A stretch of DNA of 64,000 nt from Longimicrobiales bacterium (GCA_951828585.1 OX639991.1:1458576-1522575); one strand, 5' to 3'; numbered from the stretch's first letter, positions 35,003 through 44,263 are shown. Made by a program: numbers and translations. Notes: a model not told the origin generated them from the sequence alone.

Positions 35003-35430
35003 GATGCCTCCTTGCGGACCGTCCGCCCGGCCTGAACCACCGCCTCGAAGAGCGCTTCGATTCCCGTGTCGGGTTCATCCATCGGATTCATCGCCTTCGG
35101 GAGGTCGAGGCGCACAGCGGTCGTGAGGATCTCGGAGACGGCGTTCCAAGAGCGGTCAGTTGTCGGTTCCACAGGATCCGGCTCGTAGGGTACCTTCCGC
35201 TCCCCAGCCCAGCGGCGGATCTGGTTCCGCGTAATGCGGATGAGCGTCCGGGTCGCCGGATCGACGCCCCGCATCTTCTCGTCGTGTTCCAGCCACCGCC
35301 ATCCGTACCATGGGTTGGTCGTCTGCCATGCGACGCCGCCGACGGGGACGGTGTGGTTGCTATGGTCGTCCAGACTGACCCGGATCACGGCGTACCCGTG
35401 TCGAATCTGGCTGCCCGATCGTGAGTGCAT
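34999..35430 (-). CDS. Hypothetical protein
   Basis: A 143-residue protein (MHSRSGSQIRHGYAVIRVSL) with a strong GGAGG site. The N-terminal half is beta-rich with HTVPVGGVAWQTTNPWYGWR; the C-terminal half has TRTLIRITRNQIRRWAGERK and a helical end. I do not recognise the family. It is expressed from the promoter/palindrome at 35532-35571 with a leader of about 100 bases and is coupled to the truncated gene after it. Confidence 0.65.
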   Translation of the reverse strand: MHSRSGSQIRHGYAVIRVSLDDHSNHTVPVGGVAWQTTNPWYGWRWLEHDEKMRGVDPATRTLIRITRNQIRRWAGERKVPYEPDPVEPTTDRSWNAVSEILTTAVRLDLPKAMNPMDEPDTGIEALFEAVVQAGRTVRKEAS

Positions 35431-35531
35431 GCTGCCCTCCTGTGTCAGCAGTGTAGGATACCACAACCGGTCCAGCCATGCCCTGGGGCGGCAAGCTCGT
35501 TTCCGCCCGAAGCCGCCGGTCAGCAGCACGA

Positions 35532-35571
35532 TATGTACACTTCACATTACATAATGACAACTCCAGTTGTC
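35532..35571 (-). promoter_or_regulatory. Promoter with GACAAC-N4-GTTGTC palindrome
   Basis: On the minus strand, TTGTCA (35560-35555), a 17-base spacer and TACATA (35537-35532) form a promoter. The -35 overlaps a perfect palindrome GACAAC-TCCA-GTTGTC (35556-35571, plus-strand reading). The same arrangement occurs at 39080-39119. It drives the gene pair 35430 to 34574. Confidence 0.72.
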
Positions 35572-35747
35572 GTTTCTGTCCCACCTGGCGTGGCGCCGTT
35601 CCGACCCCCCGGATCGCAGCCAATGCCCACCGTCTTCCTCGTCAACGGAAGCGGCGAGAGGATGGCGAATCCTGCAACCCGCGCATCAGCAGGCCCGTAG
35701 AGCCGGGCATCGCACATCCGCTCCCCTCGATTCCATCGGTGATCCGA

Positions 35748-36960
35748 ATGCTGACCGCTCCCAGCTGCCGTCTTGTTCCCGTAGTCCTGTCCGTCCTCCT
35801 CCTCGCGTCCTGCAACCGGGACGCCGAACTCGACTCCCCGACGCTGCCCATTGACAGCGCGGGCGTCAGGATCGTGGAAAGCGACCCCTCGAGTGCGGAT
35901 GCCACCTGTACGATCGGCGAAGAACCGAGCGTCGTCATCGGAGACGACGAGACCGACGAGCGGCAGTGGTTCTCCTCTATCCAGGGGACGGGACGGCTGT
36001 CGGACGGATCCATCGTGGCAGCGGACCGCGCGACCGGCGAAGTGCGCATCTACGACGAGACCGGCGGGCACCTCAGGTCGATGGGCCGAAAGGGCGAGGG
36101 GCCCGGCGAGTTCGACGATCTCTTCCAGCTCTGGGTCACGGCTGGCGACACGCTGTGGGTGGCGGACGCAGCGGCGCCCTGGCGCTACAACGTCTTCACC
36201 GCGGAGAGCGACTTCGTGCGGCAGGTAAAGCTGAACCCGTTGTTCCTGAACTGGATACAGGGCGGCGTCCTCGACAACGGCTACAGCGTGAATTCGAAGT
36301 TGAAGTCCGCCCGCCGTGAGGACTTCAGCAACCCCGACACGCTGCTCGTCCAGGTCCACGATCCCGAAGACAACCTCGTCGGTACTCTCGCGCGGATGCC
36401 CTATCGGATCAGCGGTGTCGTCAAGGAGATACCGGACTACTGGCTCTCCCCGCTCTTCCAGTCGTTTGCCCGGGTCGATGCCGTGGGGGTCCACCATCGC
36501 GCTGGCACACGGCCGGGACACCGAGGTCCGGGTCCTTGACGACGAGTTCAACCTTCGCACGATCATCCGGTGGTTCGAGCCCGACCGCGAGGTCACCGGC
36601 GCGGATGTGCAGGCGTGGCCTGAGGACTACATCGAGAGCCGCAACCAACCCGCGTCCGCGCCCTGGAGCCGGTACGATGACGCGCGCGTCAGCACCAATC
36701 GTCCCGTGGCCGAACTCTTCCCGTCGGTTTCCATCGTGATGGTCGGCAGGGACGGGCGCATCTGGGTCCGCCAGTACGACCGGCCACGCGAGGACCGGGG
36801 GTGGTTGAGCTTCAACGCCGGGGGCGAGTTCGTCTGTCACCTGGCCCCACTCCCCGGCTCGGTCTGGGAGTTCGGCAGCGACTATGTGCTCCTGGTTGCC
36901 GAGACGGAACTCGGAATCCAGACGGTCCAGGTGTATCGCCTCCGCTTGCCGATGGGCTAG
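35748..36960 (+). pseudogene. 6-bladed beta-propeller lipoprotein, frameshifted at a G run
   Basis: From an ATG at 35748: signal ending VLLLASC, then RIYDETGGHLRSMGR and KGEGPGEF, the family hallmark. The frame is lost at a five-G run (36485-36489): before it reads RVDAVG, and deletion of one G would continue STIALAHGRDTEVRVLDDEF to a normal propeller C-terminus ending YRLRLPMG at 36960. Either a slipped homopolymer in the genome (phase-variable or recent pseudogene) or a sequencing error. All blades appear otherwise present. Confidence 0.85.
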
Positions 36961-36979
36961 CAGCTCGCTGCGACGAAAA

Positions 36980-37666
36980 CTACGAAGTGGACTTCGAGGT
37001 CGTGCCCCGAGACTCCACCGTCCGGGGAGCCTTCAGTTTGTCCGCGACCTCGGAAATAATCTTCCGAACTCGCTCACTCCGAAGCAGCTGCGCACGATCG
37101 ACCGAATGGCCGCTCTCGGTGTGGTGAATCGTCCGGACCGGCTCGGTCTTCTGCTCGGCGTCTTTTGGAATCAGAGGCTCCGTGTCAGTGGCGGTGGGGC
37201 TGCGAGTGGAGGAAGGGGATCTCCCGCCCGTCACCAGATGTTCGATCTCGATACCTCCCCACTGCTCCCTGAGGTATTCCGCAACCAGGCGTCTGTGGCA
37301 GTAATGGGGCCGGTGCTCGCCGCAGAGCAGGCAGGCGCCGTCGAGGAGCGCCGGATCAACTACATCCTCGATTCGCCGACGAGCCATCAATGCCATGAAG
37401 CGTTCTTCATATTGCCCCCAAGTCCCCCGCCGCTTCCGGTAGGCATCCAGAATCTCCTTTGTTGGCGCGAGGCTCGGGACGTGTACGTAGTCCACGTCAC
37501 AGATCTCGCGGAGAAAATAGGCGAGGTCGTGCCTCTTGGCGAATCCAGCCAGTTGCGACACGATGTTGAGACGCACATCCACTACCCGGTTCGCCCCGGC
37601 ATCACGCAGCGATCCAAAGAACTCCTGCGCGCGCTTCTTCGTAAAGCCGATCGTGAATATCTTCAT
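36980..37666 (-). CDS. DUF488 family protein
   Basis: A 228-residue protein beginning MKIFTIGFTKKRAQEF, with VVDVRLN, the LAGFAKRHDLAYFL segment and CLLCGEHRPHYCHRRLVAEY, matching DUF488 (S, F-A-K and C-x2-C-x7-C-H-R pattern). The DUF488 domain covers about residues 1-145; the remaining ~80 residues are charged and variable. Function is unknown; members are often in accessory or phage-related regions. It follows the XRE-ImmA gene by 137 bases on the same strand. Confidence 0.85.
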   Translation of the reverse strand: MKIFTIGFTKKRAQEFFGSLRDAGANRVVDVRLNIVSQLAGFAKRHDLAYFLREICDVDYVHVPSLAPTKEILDAYRKRRGTWGQYEERFMALMARRRIEDVVDPALLDGACLLCGEHRPHYCHRRLVAEYLREQWGGIEIEHLVTGGRSPSSTRSPTATDTEPLIPKDAEQKTEPVRTIHHTESGHSVDRAQLLRSERVRKIISEVADKLKAPRTVESRGTTSKSTS

Positions 37667-37803
37667 GGCTGTACTTCTTCGCCCTTCGCGAGTCAGGTGT
37701 ACGCGATCGAGCCTTCGAGCTACAGCTGTCTCCACGGATCCTCCTTTGCGAGCGCCGTCGTTCGGCCCCCTCCGGTTCCGAGGGCCGCGATGTAGTCTCG
37801 CCA

Positions 37804-38961
37804 TTACTGAATGACGCCCATGACCCGGCCCGCCTTGGTAGCCGTTAGAGATCCCGAGGAAACCAGCCGACCGGCCAGCTCGACGAGGCCCAGACCAAGG
37901 CTGTGTCGGACAAGTACACCGTAAGTGGGACCACCGTCGCTCCCCTGCCGCTTCTGACGCTGGCGCCTCTGGCCATCGAGCCAACGGCTCCGGAACAGGC
38001 GGTTGAGACCACGCCAGGTTTCGCGATCAATCACGGCTTGGCGGTGGAGCCGATAGGCGACCATCGAAGAGCTGACGTTCAGGGGCGCGGCGAACGCGGC
38101 GATCGCTGCGGCCCAAGCGTCCACACTGTTCCCCGCGGGGCGCTGGTACGCGGCCAACTCCTCCTCCGGTAGCAGGAAGCCGGACGCCACCCTGTTGCAG
38201 AACACCTCAACGGGGTCCATGGGGTCTCCACCACTGATTCCCGGCTCGCCGACCCACAGATGCGCCAGTTCGTGGAGCAAAGTGAAGCACCTTGCAGCCG
38301 CCGAGTCCTTCGGGTTGACGACCACGAACGGAGCGACGTCGTCTGCCAAGGCGAACCCCCGAAACACCTCCACCCCCAGATCGGTGTGGTGGCTGCCCAG
38401 GTTGCCCAACACCAGGACGAAGATGCCGGCCTGTTCCGTGTGGGATCGGAGCAGGCGGAACGCTTCGTCCGGATTCCCGGCGGCCCGGAAGGCCTGAAGC
38501 GGCACCCCAAGCGTGTCCCGAATCAATGCGACCAACTGCGTTGCCGACGTATCGGTGGTCGCCGACGCGACGAAAGAGAGCGGGGCAAGGTCGTCGTCTT
38601 CGTCCATCATCGCCTCCCGAAGGAGTCCCTGACGGGCCTGGACGTTCCGGACCAGAGAATTGAGGACTGCCTCGTCCTCGTGGGACCGGCCCGTCATCGG
38701 CGCACGGAAGTCCTTGCCCCAGTCACCTCGGCGAGGGGGTTGGGCGAGATAGAACGTCAGGAGTGGCCTGCGGTACTTGCTGGCCATCCTGGACAGCATG
38801 GCCCGGGTCGGCGGGACTTCCCCGTTTTCCAAGGCCGCCAGCCGGTCGATGGCCGCCACGCCCCACGCGTCTCCGATCCCCAGCTTCTTGATCGCGTCCT
38901 CCGGGCTGAGCCCGGCCGTCTCGCGGGCCCAGCGGAGGATTTCGGGGTTCACTTGTGGCAC
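37804..38961 (-). CDS. XRE-type regulator with ImmA/IrrE metallopeptidase domain
   Basis: A 385-residue protein from a GTG at 38961 (VPQVNPEILRWARETAGL). The N-terminus is a helix-turn-helix of the XRE kind (AGLSPEDAIKKLGI, then AALENGEVPPTRAMLSRMA). The C-terminal half is an ImmA/IrrE zinc peptidase with LLHELAHLW (HELAH at about 230-234). In mobile elements such fused regulators are cleaved or cleave partners to relieve repression. Its own promoter (39080-39119) carries the palindrome also seen at 35556, so it may regulate both. Confidence 0.87.
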   Translation of the reverse strand: MPQVNPEILRWARETAGLSPEDAIKKLGIGDAWGVAAIDRLAALENGEVPPTRAMLSRMASKYRRPLLTFYLAQPPRRGDWGKDFRAPMTGRSHEDEAVLNSLVRNVQARQGLLREAMMDEDDDLAPLSFVASATTDTSATQLVALIRDTLGVPLQAFRAAGNPDEAFRLLRSHTEQAGIFVLVLGNLGSHHTDLGVEVFRGFALADDVAPFVVVNPKDSAAARCFTLLHELAHLWVGEPGISGGDPMDPVEVFCNRVASGFLLPEEELAAYQRPAGNSVDAWAAAIAAFAAPLNVSSSMVAYRLHRQAVIDRETWRGLNRLFRSRWLDGQRRQRQKRQGSDGGPTYGVLVRHSLGLGLVELAGRLVSSGSLTATKAGRVMGVIQ

Positions 38962-39079
38962 TGCCGGTCCTTTCGGTGATCGGATGTGGGGAACGAGGTG
39001 CTGGCGGTCCGAAATCGATTGATCCCAGTCTCGAACGGATTCCGGGACGCGTCCATAGTGGAATCGGCCAAGTGGTGGG

Positions 39080-39119
39080 AATGTATACTCTACTTTACAT
39101 TGTGACAACGCCAGTTGTC
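39080..39119 (-). promoter_or_regulatory. Promoter with GACAAC-N4-GTTGTC palindrome
   Basis: On the minus strand, TTGTCA (39108-39103), 17 bases, then TACATT (39085-39080), with palindrome GACAAC-GCCA-GTTGTC at 39104-39119. It is nearly base-for-base the element at 35532-35571. It should drive the XRE-ImmA gene starting at 38961, giving a leader of about 110 bases. Confidence 0.72.
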
Positions 39120-39134
39120 ATATCCGAGGGAGCA

Positions 39135-40157
39135 TCAGTACCCACCGAATTCCTCATCGGCGTCAACGCACCCCTCCCCAATGCCCGCCTCCTCCAGACC
39201 CTCGCTCAGGCTCTCCAGCTCCACCAGACAACCCAGCTCGTCCAGCTTCCGCCTCGTGATCTTGCCGCGGACGTACGCCTCGATCGCCAATGCCAGGAAC
39301 CTGGACCGAACCCTCTCCTGCCCGCCGGAACTGTCCGGTTCCGGAAGTCCGAGGAAAGCCCTCAGCGCCTTGGCACGTCCCGCACGATCCTGCCCAGCCA
39401 GTCGTGAGCGCTCATCCTCGCTCAGGAAGCCGAGCCCCTTCAACCGGTAGAGCATCGCCGCGCAGCCGACTCCGAAGTGGTTGGCCATCCTGACGACATC
39501 GTGCAGCTCGAGATCCTGGGTCCGGGCAATCACCCTTCCTTCGACCCGCGTGGCTGTGTCTCCATCGAAGGTGTCCGCCCGGGGTCGGCTCGGCTGGCCC
39601 ATCGCCAAGGCGTCCACATAGCTTCGCACTCCCACAGCGGGCATCAGGAACGCAGCAGCGTAGGCGTTGGCCCGAACCTCCATCAGGCTGGACCGGTCCT
39701 GGGTGCGGCTCAGGATGGCTTTTCGTTCGCGATCCAGCAGGACGTGCGCGTATTCGTGCGCGAACGAGAAGCGACGGCGGAGAATGTGATGGGCCCGGTT
39801 CGCCGCGACGAGGATGTTGCTGCCGACGCCCATCAGGGTCAGCCCGGAGATCTCGTCGTCCATATCCACCAGAGCGGTACTGATGCCCTGTGCTCCGAGG
39901 AGATCGGTCACATCCGGCAGCGGAGCGATTCCCAGGTCGAGACGCCGACGCTCGTCTTCAGCCGCGGCACGTCCCTGTTGAACCGCATTCCACTTCGAAC
40001 TGGGGGCGGGCAGCGAATACGCGGGAATCGTCGACAGGCGTCGGCGTAGCCCCAGGACCTCGTGCAGATTCACGAGTTCCCGGTGCAATTCCCCGCAACG
40101 CCGCAGAGATTGCATGGCGGCAGGACTGCCACGCAGCTCGGGGTGCGCCCGGAACAT
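39135..40157 (-). CDS. ImmA/IrrE family metallopeptidase
   Basis: A 340-residue protein with FSFAHEYAHVLLDRER (zinc motif HEYAH) followed by EVRANAYAAAFLMP, the ImmA/IrrE peptidase layout. There is no helix-turn-helix at the N-terminus. I take the ATG at 40157, but the same frame continues upstream with protein-like sequence (AIYNPLAQLYQRDVRAFLED) to about 40272, with no ATG, GTG or TTG before a TAA. The true N-terminus may begin at a rare codon. It precedes the XRE-ImmA gene, possibly as a related pair. Confidence 0.8.
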   Translation of the reverse strand: MFRAHPELRGSPAAMQSLRRCGELHRELVNLHEVLGLRRRLSTIPAYSLPAPSSKWNAVQQGRAAAEDERRRLDLGIAPLPDVTDLLGAQGISTALVDMDDEISGLTLMGVGSNILVAANRAHHILRRRFSFAHEYAHVLLDRERKAILSRTQDRSSLMEVRANAYAAAFLMPAVGVRSYVDALAMGQPSRPRADTFDGDTATRVEGRVIARTQDLELHDVVRMANHFGVGCAAMLYRLKGLGFLSEDERSRLAGQDRAGRAKALRAFLGLPEPDSSGGQERVRSRFLALAIEAYVRGKITRRKLDELGCLVELESLSEGLEEAGIGEGCVDADEEFGGY

Positions 40158-40572
40158 GGCCGTGACAGGATTCGTCTCCTCGAACCGGTCTTCGAGGAAA
40201 GCGCGGACATCGCGCTGGTAGAGCTGGGCCAGCGGATTGTAGATGGCCCGAATCCCGGCAGAAAATCGTCTAAAGTATTACAGGACTGCACGATCTGCGT
40301 TTCCTGCTGGTGTACGGGACCCTGCTGGAACGTGCCGTAAGAGCGGGAAGAACGGACTTGAATGGCGGGACTCCGAGCCCACAGAATGCGGGATCGATTG
40401 GCCGGAGTCCGAACCGTCATCAGGGCATCCCTGTGCCCCTCGGGTCACCGACAGCGCTCAGCGTGGTTAGGCTACATTCCTAGTAGTGTGGAGCACCGGG
40501 AGTTCCCCGAAACGGAAGGTACGGGCACGACGCGGATCAAGAGGAACCAAAGGGTCGGCGAAGGAAAGAAAC
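40158..40572. other. Divergent intergenic region
   Basis: 40158-40272 holds the unstarted coding-like extension of the ImmA gene on the minus strand. The remaining ~300 bases show no gene, repeat or clear promoter that I can support. AAGGAAAG at 40562-40569 is the ribosome-binding site for the next gene. Confidence 0.5.
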
Positions 40573-41262
40573 ATGGGACAAGAATGGATCCAGGTGGCGA
40601 TGCTCGTCGCCACGATCATGCTGGTGCTCGCCAGCGTGGGCGGTTTCACCATCAACTACTACCTCCTCCGGTCACACGTGGACCCGGATGTCGTCGTGTA
40701 CACGGCGCATGATGACCGCCGACCCTCGATCCTGAAAATCGTGATCGAGAATGTGGGAGCCAGCCCGGCGTTTGACGTGCGATTCAAGCTTCCTCGCGAG
40801 ATTGAGCGTGAAGCGTCGAACAATCCGGCGAAACTGATGGACGACATCTGGAGACCGGTGCGGGAGCGGCCGCTGGTCGACGGTATACCGCTGCTCGGCC
40901 CGGGGAGTCGCCGGGTATTGACGTGGGGTTCCTTCATTGCCCTTCGCGAGACATTCTGCGATGCGCCTGTACGGGTGTCGGCAACCTACGAGAGCCGACG
41001 GAGTTTCCCCTGGGATCCGACTGACCACACGTCTAACTCGGTGTTGGAAGTTCGCTCCTTCCTCGCAACCGATGCATCGGAACCGTCTGAGCTTCGGGGC
41101 GTCAAGGCACTCGAAGCGCTATCGAAGAACCTCTCAGCTATGCGGGGCCACGTGCAGGCGATCGCCGTAGCCCTTGAGCGGCCAGAGACCCAGCAGGAGA
41201 TCGAGCGGTTCCAGCGCCATCAATCAGGTGAGAACGACCCCGCAGCCCGGGATCGGCCCTAA
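40573..41262 (+). CDS. Membrane-anchored hypothetical protein
   Basis: A 229-residue protein with one N-terminal membrane segment (VAMLVATIMLVLASVGGFTI) and a soluble domain (VDPDVVVYTAHDD, IVIENVGASPAFDVRFKLP), which resembles a beta-sandwich facing the cytoplasm or periplasm, then a helical C-terminus. The I-V-I-E-N-x-G-x-x-P-A pattern is found in many small membrane-anchored proteins of unknown role. The strong AAGGAAAG site supports the ATG at 40573. Confidence 0.72.
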   Translation: MGQEWIQVAMLVATIMLVLASVGGFTINYYLLRSHVDPDVVVYTAHDDRRPSILKIVIENVGASPAFDVRFKLPREIEREASNNPAKLMDDIWRPVRERPLVDGIPLLGPGSRRVLTWGSFIALRETFCDAPVRVSATYESRRSFPWDPTDHTSNSVLEVRSFLATDASEPSELRGVKALEALSKNLSAMRGHVQAIAVALERPETQQEIERFQRHQSGENDPAARDRP

Positions 41263-41265
41263 CGG

Positions 41266-41397
41266 ATGAGCCGCAAGAGGTTCAGGAAACGCAGGCGCGT
41301 GCGGACTCTGGGGGCAGAATGGCCGTGGCCCGTGGCCTCTCCGCGCGGACGGATCAGGTCAAGGCCATTCGAGGCCGCCGAGCGGTTCCTCCAATGA
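41266..41397 (+). CDS. Small basic hypothetical protein
   Basis: A 43-residue frame beginning MSRKRFRKRRRVRTLG three bases after the previous stop. Highly basic start, no family recognised. It may be coupled to the upstream gene or be chance. Confidence 0.3.
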   Translation: MSRKRFRKRRRVRTLGAEWPWPVASPRGRIRSRPFEAAERFLQ

Positions 41398-41520
41398 CAC
41401 CGGACCGCACACCTGTCGGCGTCAGACCAACGCCGCTAGACCGAACTTCCAGCGAAATCCGGACTTTCTGACGCGGTAACCCATTGGGGAAGAAGACGTT
41501 AGGGGGGATTACCATGTCGG

Positions 41521-43341
41521 ATGGTGTACCCATGTAATGAATATTATATCAGTTTGACATGCCTTGGGTTATTCGTTACTATCATACCCATGTATATCGA
41601 GCGCGTGCCCAACCGGAACTCCCCGCCCGCCGTCCTGCTGCGCGAGTCCTTCCGCGAAGACGGCAAGGTCAAGAAACGAACCCTCGCCAACCTGTCGAAG
41701 TGGCCCGACGACCTGGTCGAGGGACTCCGCATCCTCCTCAAGGGCGGCGTCGCGCTCCCCTCTCTGGGCGACGCCTTCAAGATCCTCCGCTCCCGGCCCC
41801 ACGGCCACGTCGCGGCCGTGCTGGGAAGTGCCCGCCGCCTGGGCCTCGAAAAGCTTCTGGACCGCCGTCCGTCGCGCGAGCGGGCCCTGGCCGCCGCCAT
41901 GATCCTCGCCCGCATCCTGGATCCCCGCTCCAAGCTCGCCACCGCACGCTCCCTGTCCGGCGAGACCCTGGCTCACACGCTGGGCGAGGAGCTCGCCGTG
42001 GGGGACGCCGGCGAGAACGAGCTCTACCGGGCCATGGACTGGCTGCTCAAGCGCCAGGACCGCATCGAGCGCCATCTGGCGGCCCGGCACCTCGAGGACG
42101 GCGCTGTGGTGCTCTGCGACATCACCTCGGTCTACTTCGAAGGCTCGAAGTGCCCGCTGGCCAAGCTCGGCTACTCCCGCGACGGCAAGCGCGGCAAGCC
42201 CCAGATCGTCTTCGCGCTGCTGTGCAACGGCGAGGGCTGTCCCGTCGCGGTGGAGGTCTTCGAAGGCAACACCGCCGATCCCGGGACCCTGGGCGCCCAG
42301 CTCAAGAAGCTGCGCGAACGCTTCCGCCTGTCGCGCGTCGTACTCGTCGGCGACCGGGGGCTGCTCACGGATGCCCGCATCCGCGAGGAGGTCCGTCCCG
42401 CGGGGCTGGAGTGGATCACCGCACTGCGTGCCCCGGCGATCCGCAAGCTGGTGGCCAGCGGCGACTTGCAGCTCTCGCTCTTCGACGAACAGGATCTGGC
42501 CGAGATCACCGCCCCCGAACTGTATCCCGGCGAGCGCCTCGTCGTCTGCCGCAACCCCCTGCTCGCCGCCGAGCGGGCCCGCAAGCGCCTGGACCTGCTC
42601 GCGGCCACCGAGGCCGAGCTCGACAAGGTCGTGGCCGCAACCCGGCGCAAGCACCGGCCCCTCACGGGCAAGGACAAGATCGCCGTGCGCGCCGACCGGG
42701 CGCTGCGCCGCTACAAGGTCGGCAAGCACTTCGACACCGAGAGCACCGACGACACCTTCTCCTGGGCGCGCAACGAGAGCCGCATCGCCGAAGAGGCCGC
42801 CCTCGACGGCATCTACGTCATCCGCACCAACGTGCCCGCCGGGGAACTCGCCGCGGAAGAGGCGGTCCAGTCCTACAAGGGCCTGAGCCGCATCGAGCGG
42901 GCGTTCCGCAGCTACAAGACCGTCGATCTCAAGGTCCGCCCCGTCCACCACCGCCTCGAAGGCCGGGTACGGGCCCATGTCTTCCTCTGCATGCTCGCCT
43001 ACCATGTCGAGTGGCACATGCGCCGCGCCCTCGCCCCGCTGCTCTTCGACGACGACGACCCCGCCGCCGCCGAGGCGGCCCGAACCTCACCCGTCGCGCC
43101 CGCCCGCCCCTCGCCCTCGGCCCGTGCCAAGGCGGGCAGAAAACGCACTCCGGACGGCCTTCCCGTCCACAGCTTCCAGACCCTGCTGGCCGACCTCGCC
43201 ACGCTGACCCGCAACCGTGTTCAGCCCGCTGCCGATGGGGCCGTGGCCGCCGATGTCCTCACCCGTCCCACCCCGCTCCAGGCCGAAGCCTTCCGCCTCC
43301 TCGGCGTCCGCCCATGACCCGTACCCAGTAGCGTACACCCC
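41521..43341 (+). mobile_element. IS1634-type insertion sequence
   Basis: A single transposase gene flanked by short imperfect inverted ends: GGTGTAC at 41523-41529 and GTACACC at 43333-43339. The exact outer limits are uncertain by a few bases and I could not identify a target duplication. It ends about 10 bases from the stop of the D12 methylase, whose last codons may therefore be altered. Confidence 0.7.
41590..43317 (+). CDS. IS1634 family transposase
   Basis: A 575-residue transposase starting MYIERVPNRNSPPAVLLRES. It has DITSVYFEG (first catalytic Asp region), LVGDRGLLTDARI (second Asp), and YKGLSRIERAFRSYKT with the C-terminal Glu and the Y-x-x-x-x-x-x-E-x-x-F-x-x-x-K signature, followed by HVFLCMLAYHVEWHM. 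Full-length compared with the family (about 550-600) and apparently intact. An in-frame start further upstream lies in the element end and is unlikely. Confidence 0.92.
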   Translation: MYIERVPNRNSPPAVLLRESFREDGKVKKRTLANLSKWPDDLVEGLRILLKGGVALPSLGDAFKILRSRPHGHVAAVLGSARRLGLEKLLDRRPSRERALAAAMILARILDPRSKLATARSLSGETLAHTLGEELAVGDAGENELYRAMDWLLKRQDRIERHLAARHLEDGAVVLCDITSVYFEGSKCPLAKLGYSRDGKRGKPQIVFALLCNGEGCPVAVEVFEGNTADPGTLGAQLKKLRERFRLSRVVLVGDRGLLTDARIREEVRPAGLEWITALRAPAIRKLVASGDLQLSLFDEQDLAEITAPELYPGERLVVCRNPLLAAERARKRLDLLAATEAELDKVVAATRRKHRPLTGKDKIAVRADRALRRYKVGKHFDTESTDDTFSWARNESRIAEEAALDGIYVIRTNVPAGELAAEEAVQSYKGLSRIERAFRSYKTVDLKVRPVHHRLEGRVRAHVFLCMLAYHVEWHMRRALAPLLFDDDDPAAAEAARTSPVAPARPSPSARAKAGRKRTPDGLPVHSFQTLLADLATLTRNRVQPAADGAVAADVLTRPTPLQAEAFRLLGVRP

Positions 43342-43351
43342 CAAATCCCGC

Positions 43352-44263
43352 CTATGTCACAGCACTACAATCAGTTGCCCGCTTCTGGACGGTCGAAGTT
43401 CTGGCTAGACCATCGTTAACAGCACGCACCTCCGATACTGACGGAACGCTAAGGGTGTCCGACAGGATGAAGATCTCACGCCCTTGGTAGGAGCTTGTAG
43501 CGCTGTACGGAAGGTTGTAAACGAATCTTCTTCGGCCCTCGTACAGATCCATGATATCCTCATGCGCGTCGTAGGACACCATCCAATGATGAGCGAGTTC
43601 TGTCTGGATAACGCCGGCGAGGCGTACGTGGTCGGCCCGCTCATATCCGTCTAGGTACAACCGTTGCGATCGCTCGTAGTACGGCGGATCGCAGTAGATC
43701 AGGGTCTGTTGGATAGGCAGATGAGTCGGTGCATGTCGGCGCATGAAGTCCTCGGCATCCAGGTTTGTCACGCAGATCCGGTCCGCTTTCGTGGCAATGG
43801 CCTCCACCCGTCGGGCCAACTCATTCCGCGGAAACCGGGCGTCGATCCTCCACCTCCCAGTTTGCGCCAGACCTCCGATTACTCCGGCGGTCAAGATCCC
43901 CGAACGGTTACACCTATTCAGGTAGAAGGTGCTGAACCCGAGCGAGAAGAGATCGTGGTTCTCAGGATGACGCACGATCTCACGATGCCGCCGCCAATCG
44001 TCGACGGTCAGTGCCGCCGTTCGGATTCTCCTACAGAAGTCCTCCGGGCGAGTGACGATCGAGACCCAGACGGCGTAGACATGCAACGACGAGTCGTTGA
44101 GGTGTATGTGGCTGACATGGCCGCCGAGAAGAAGATCTAACGCAACGCCTGCTCCACCCGCGTACGGCTCGGCGTAGTGACCTCCGACAAGGTCATTGAG
44201 CTCCAAGATCTCTCGAACGAACGGAGCCAGCCGCTGCTTCCCTCCGGGATACCGGAGTGGCGT
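43352..44263 (-). CDS. D12-class (Dam-like) adenine-N6 DNA methylase
   Basis: The frame reads TPLRYPGGKQRLAPFVREI (44263 downwards), then YAEPYAGGAGVALDLLL (AdoMet site) and LIYCDPPYYERS (catalytic DPPY), the D12 methylase layout. No ATG, GTG or TTG lies before the conserved RYPGGK; the first standard start in frame (TTG, 44206) would remove it. An ATG in another frame just upstream suggests that one base was lost or that a CTG is used. It is the last gene of a minus-strand operon. The C-terminus lies next to an IS end. Confidence 0.85.
   Translation of the reverse strand, partial: TPLRYPGGKQRLAPFVREILELNDLVGGHYAEPYAGGAGVALDLLLGGHVSHIHLNDSSLHVYAVWVSIVTRPEDFCRRIRTAALTVDDWRRHREIVRHPENHDLFSLGFSTFYLNRCNRSGILTAGVIGGLAQTGRWRIDARFPRNELARRVEAIATKADRICVTNLDAEDFMRRHAPTHLPIQQTLIYCDPPYYERSQRLYLDGYERADHVRLAGVIQTELAHHWMVSYDAHEDIMDLYEGRRRFVYNLPYSATSSYQGREIFILSDTLSVPSVSEVRAVNDGLARTSTVQKRATDCSAVT

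Noticed and set aside
41559-43331. 590-codon open frame overlapping the IS1634 transposase
   Set aside because: Composition is Arg/Pro/Ala only; the transposase in the other frame has all family motifs.
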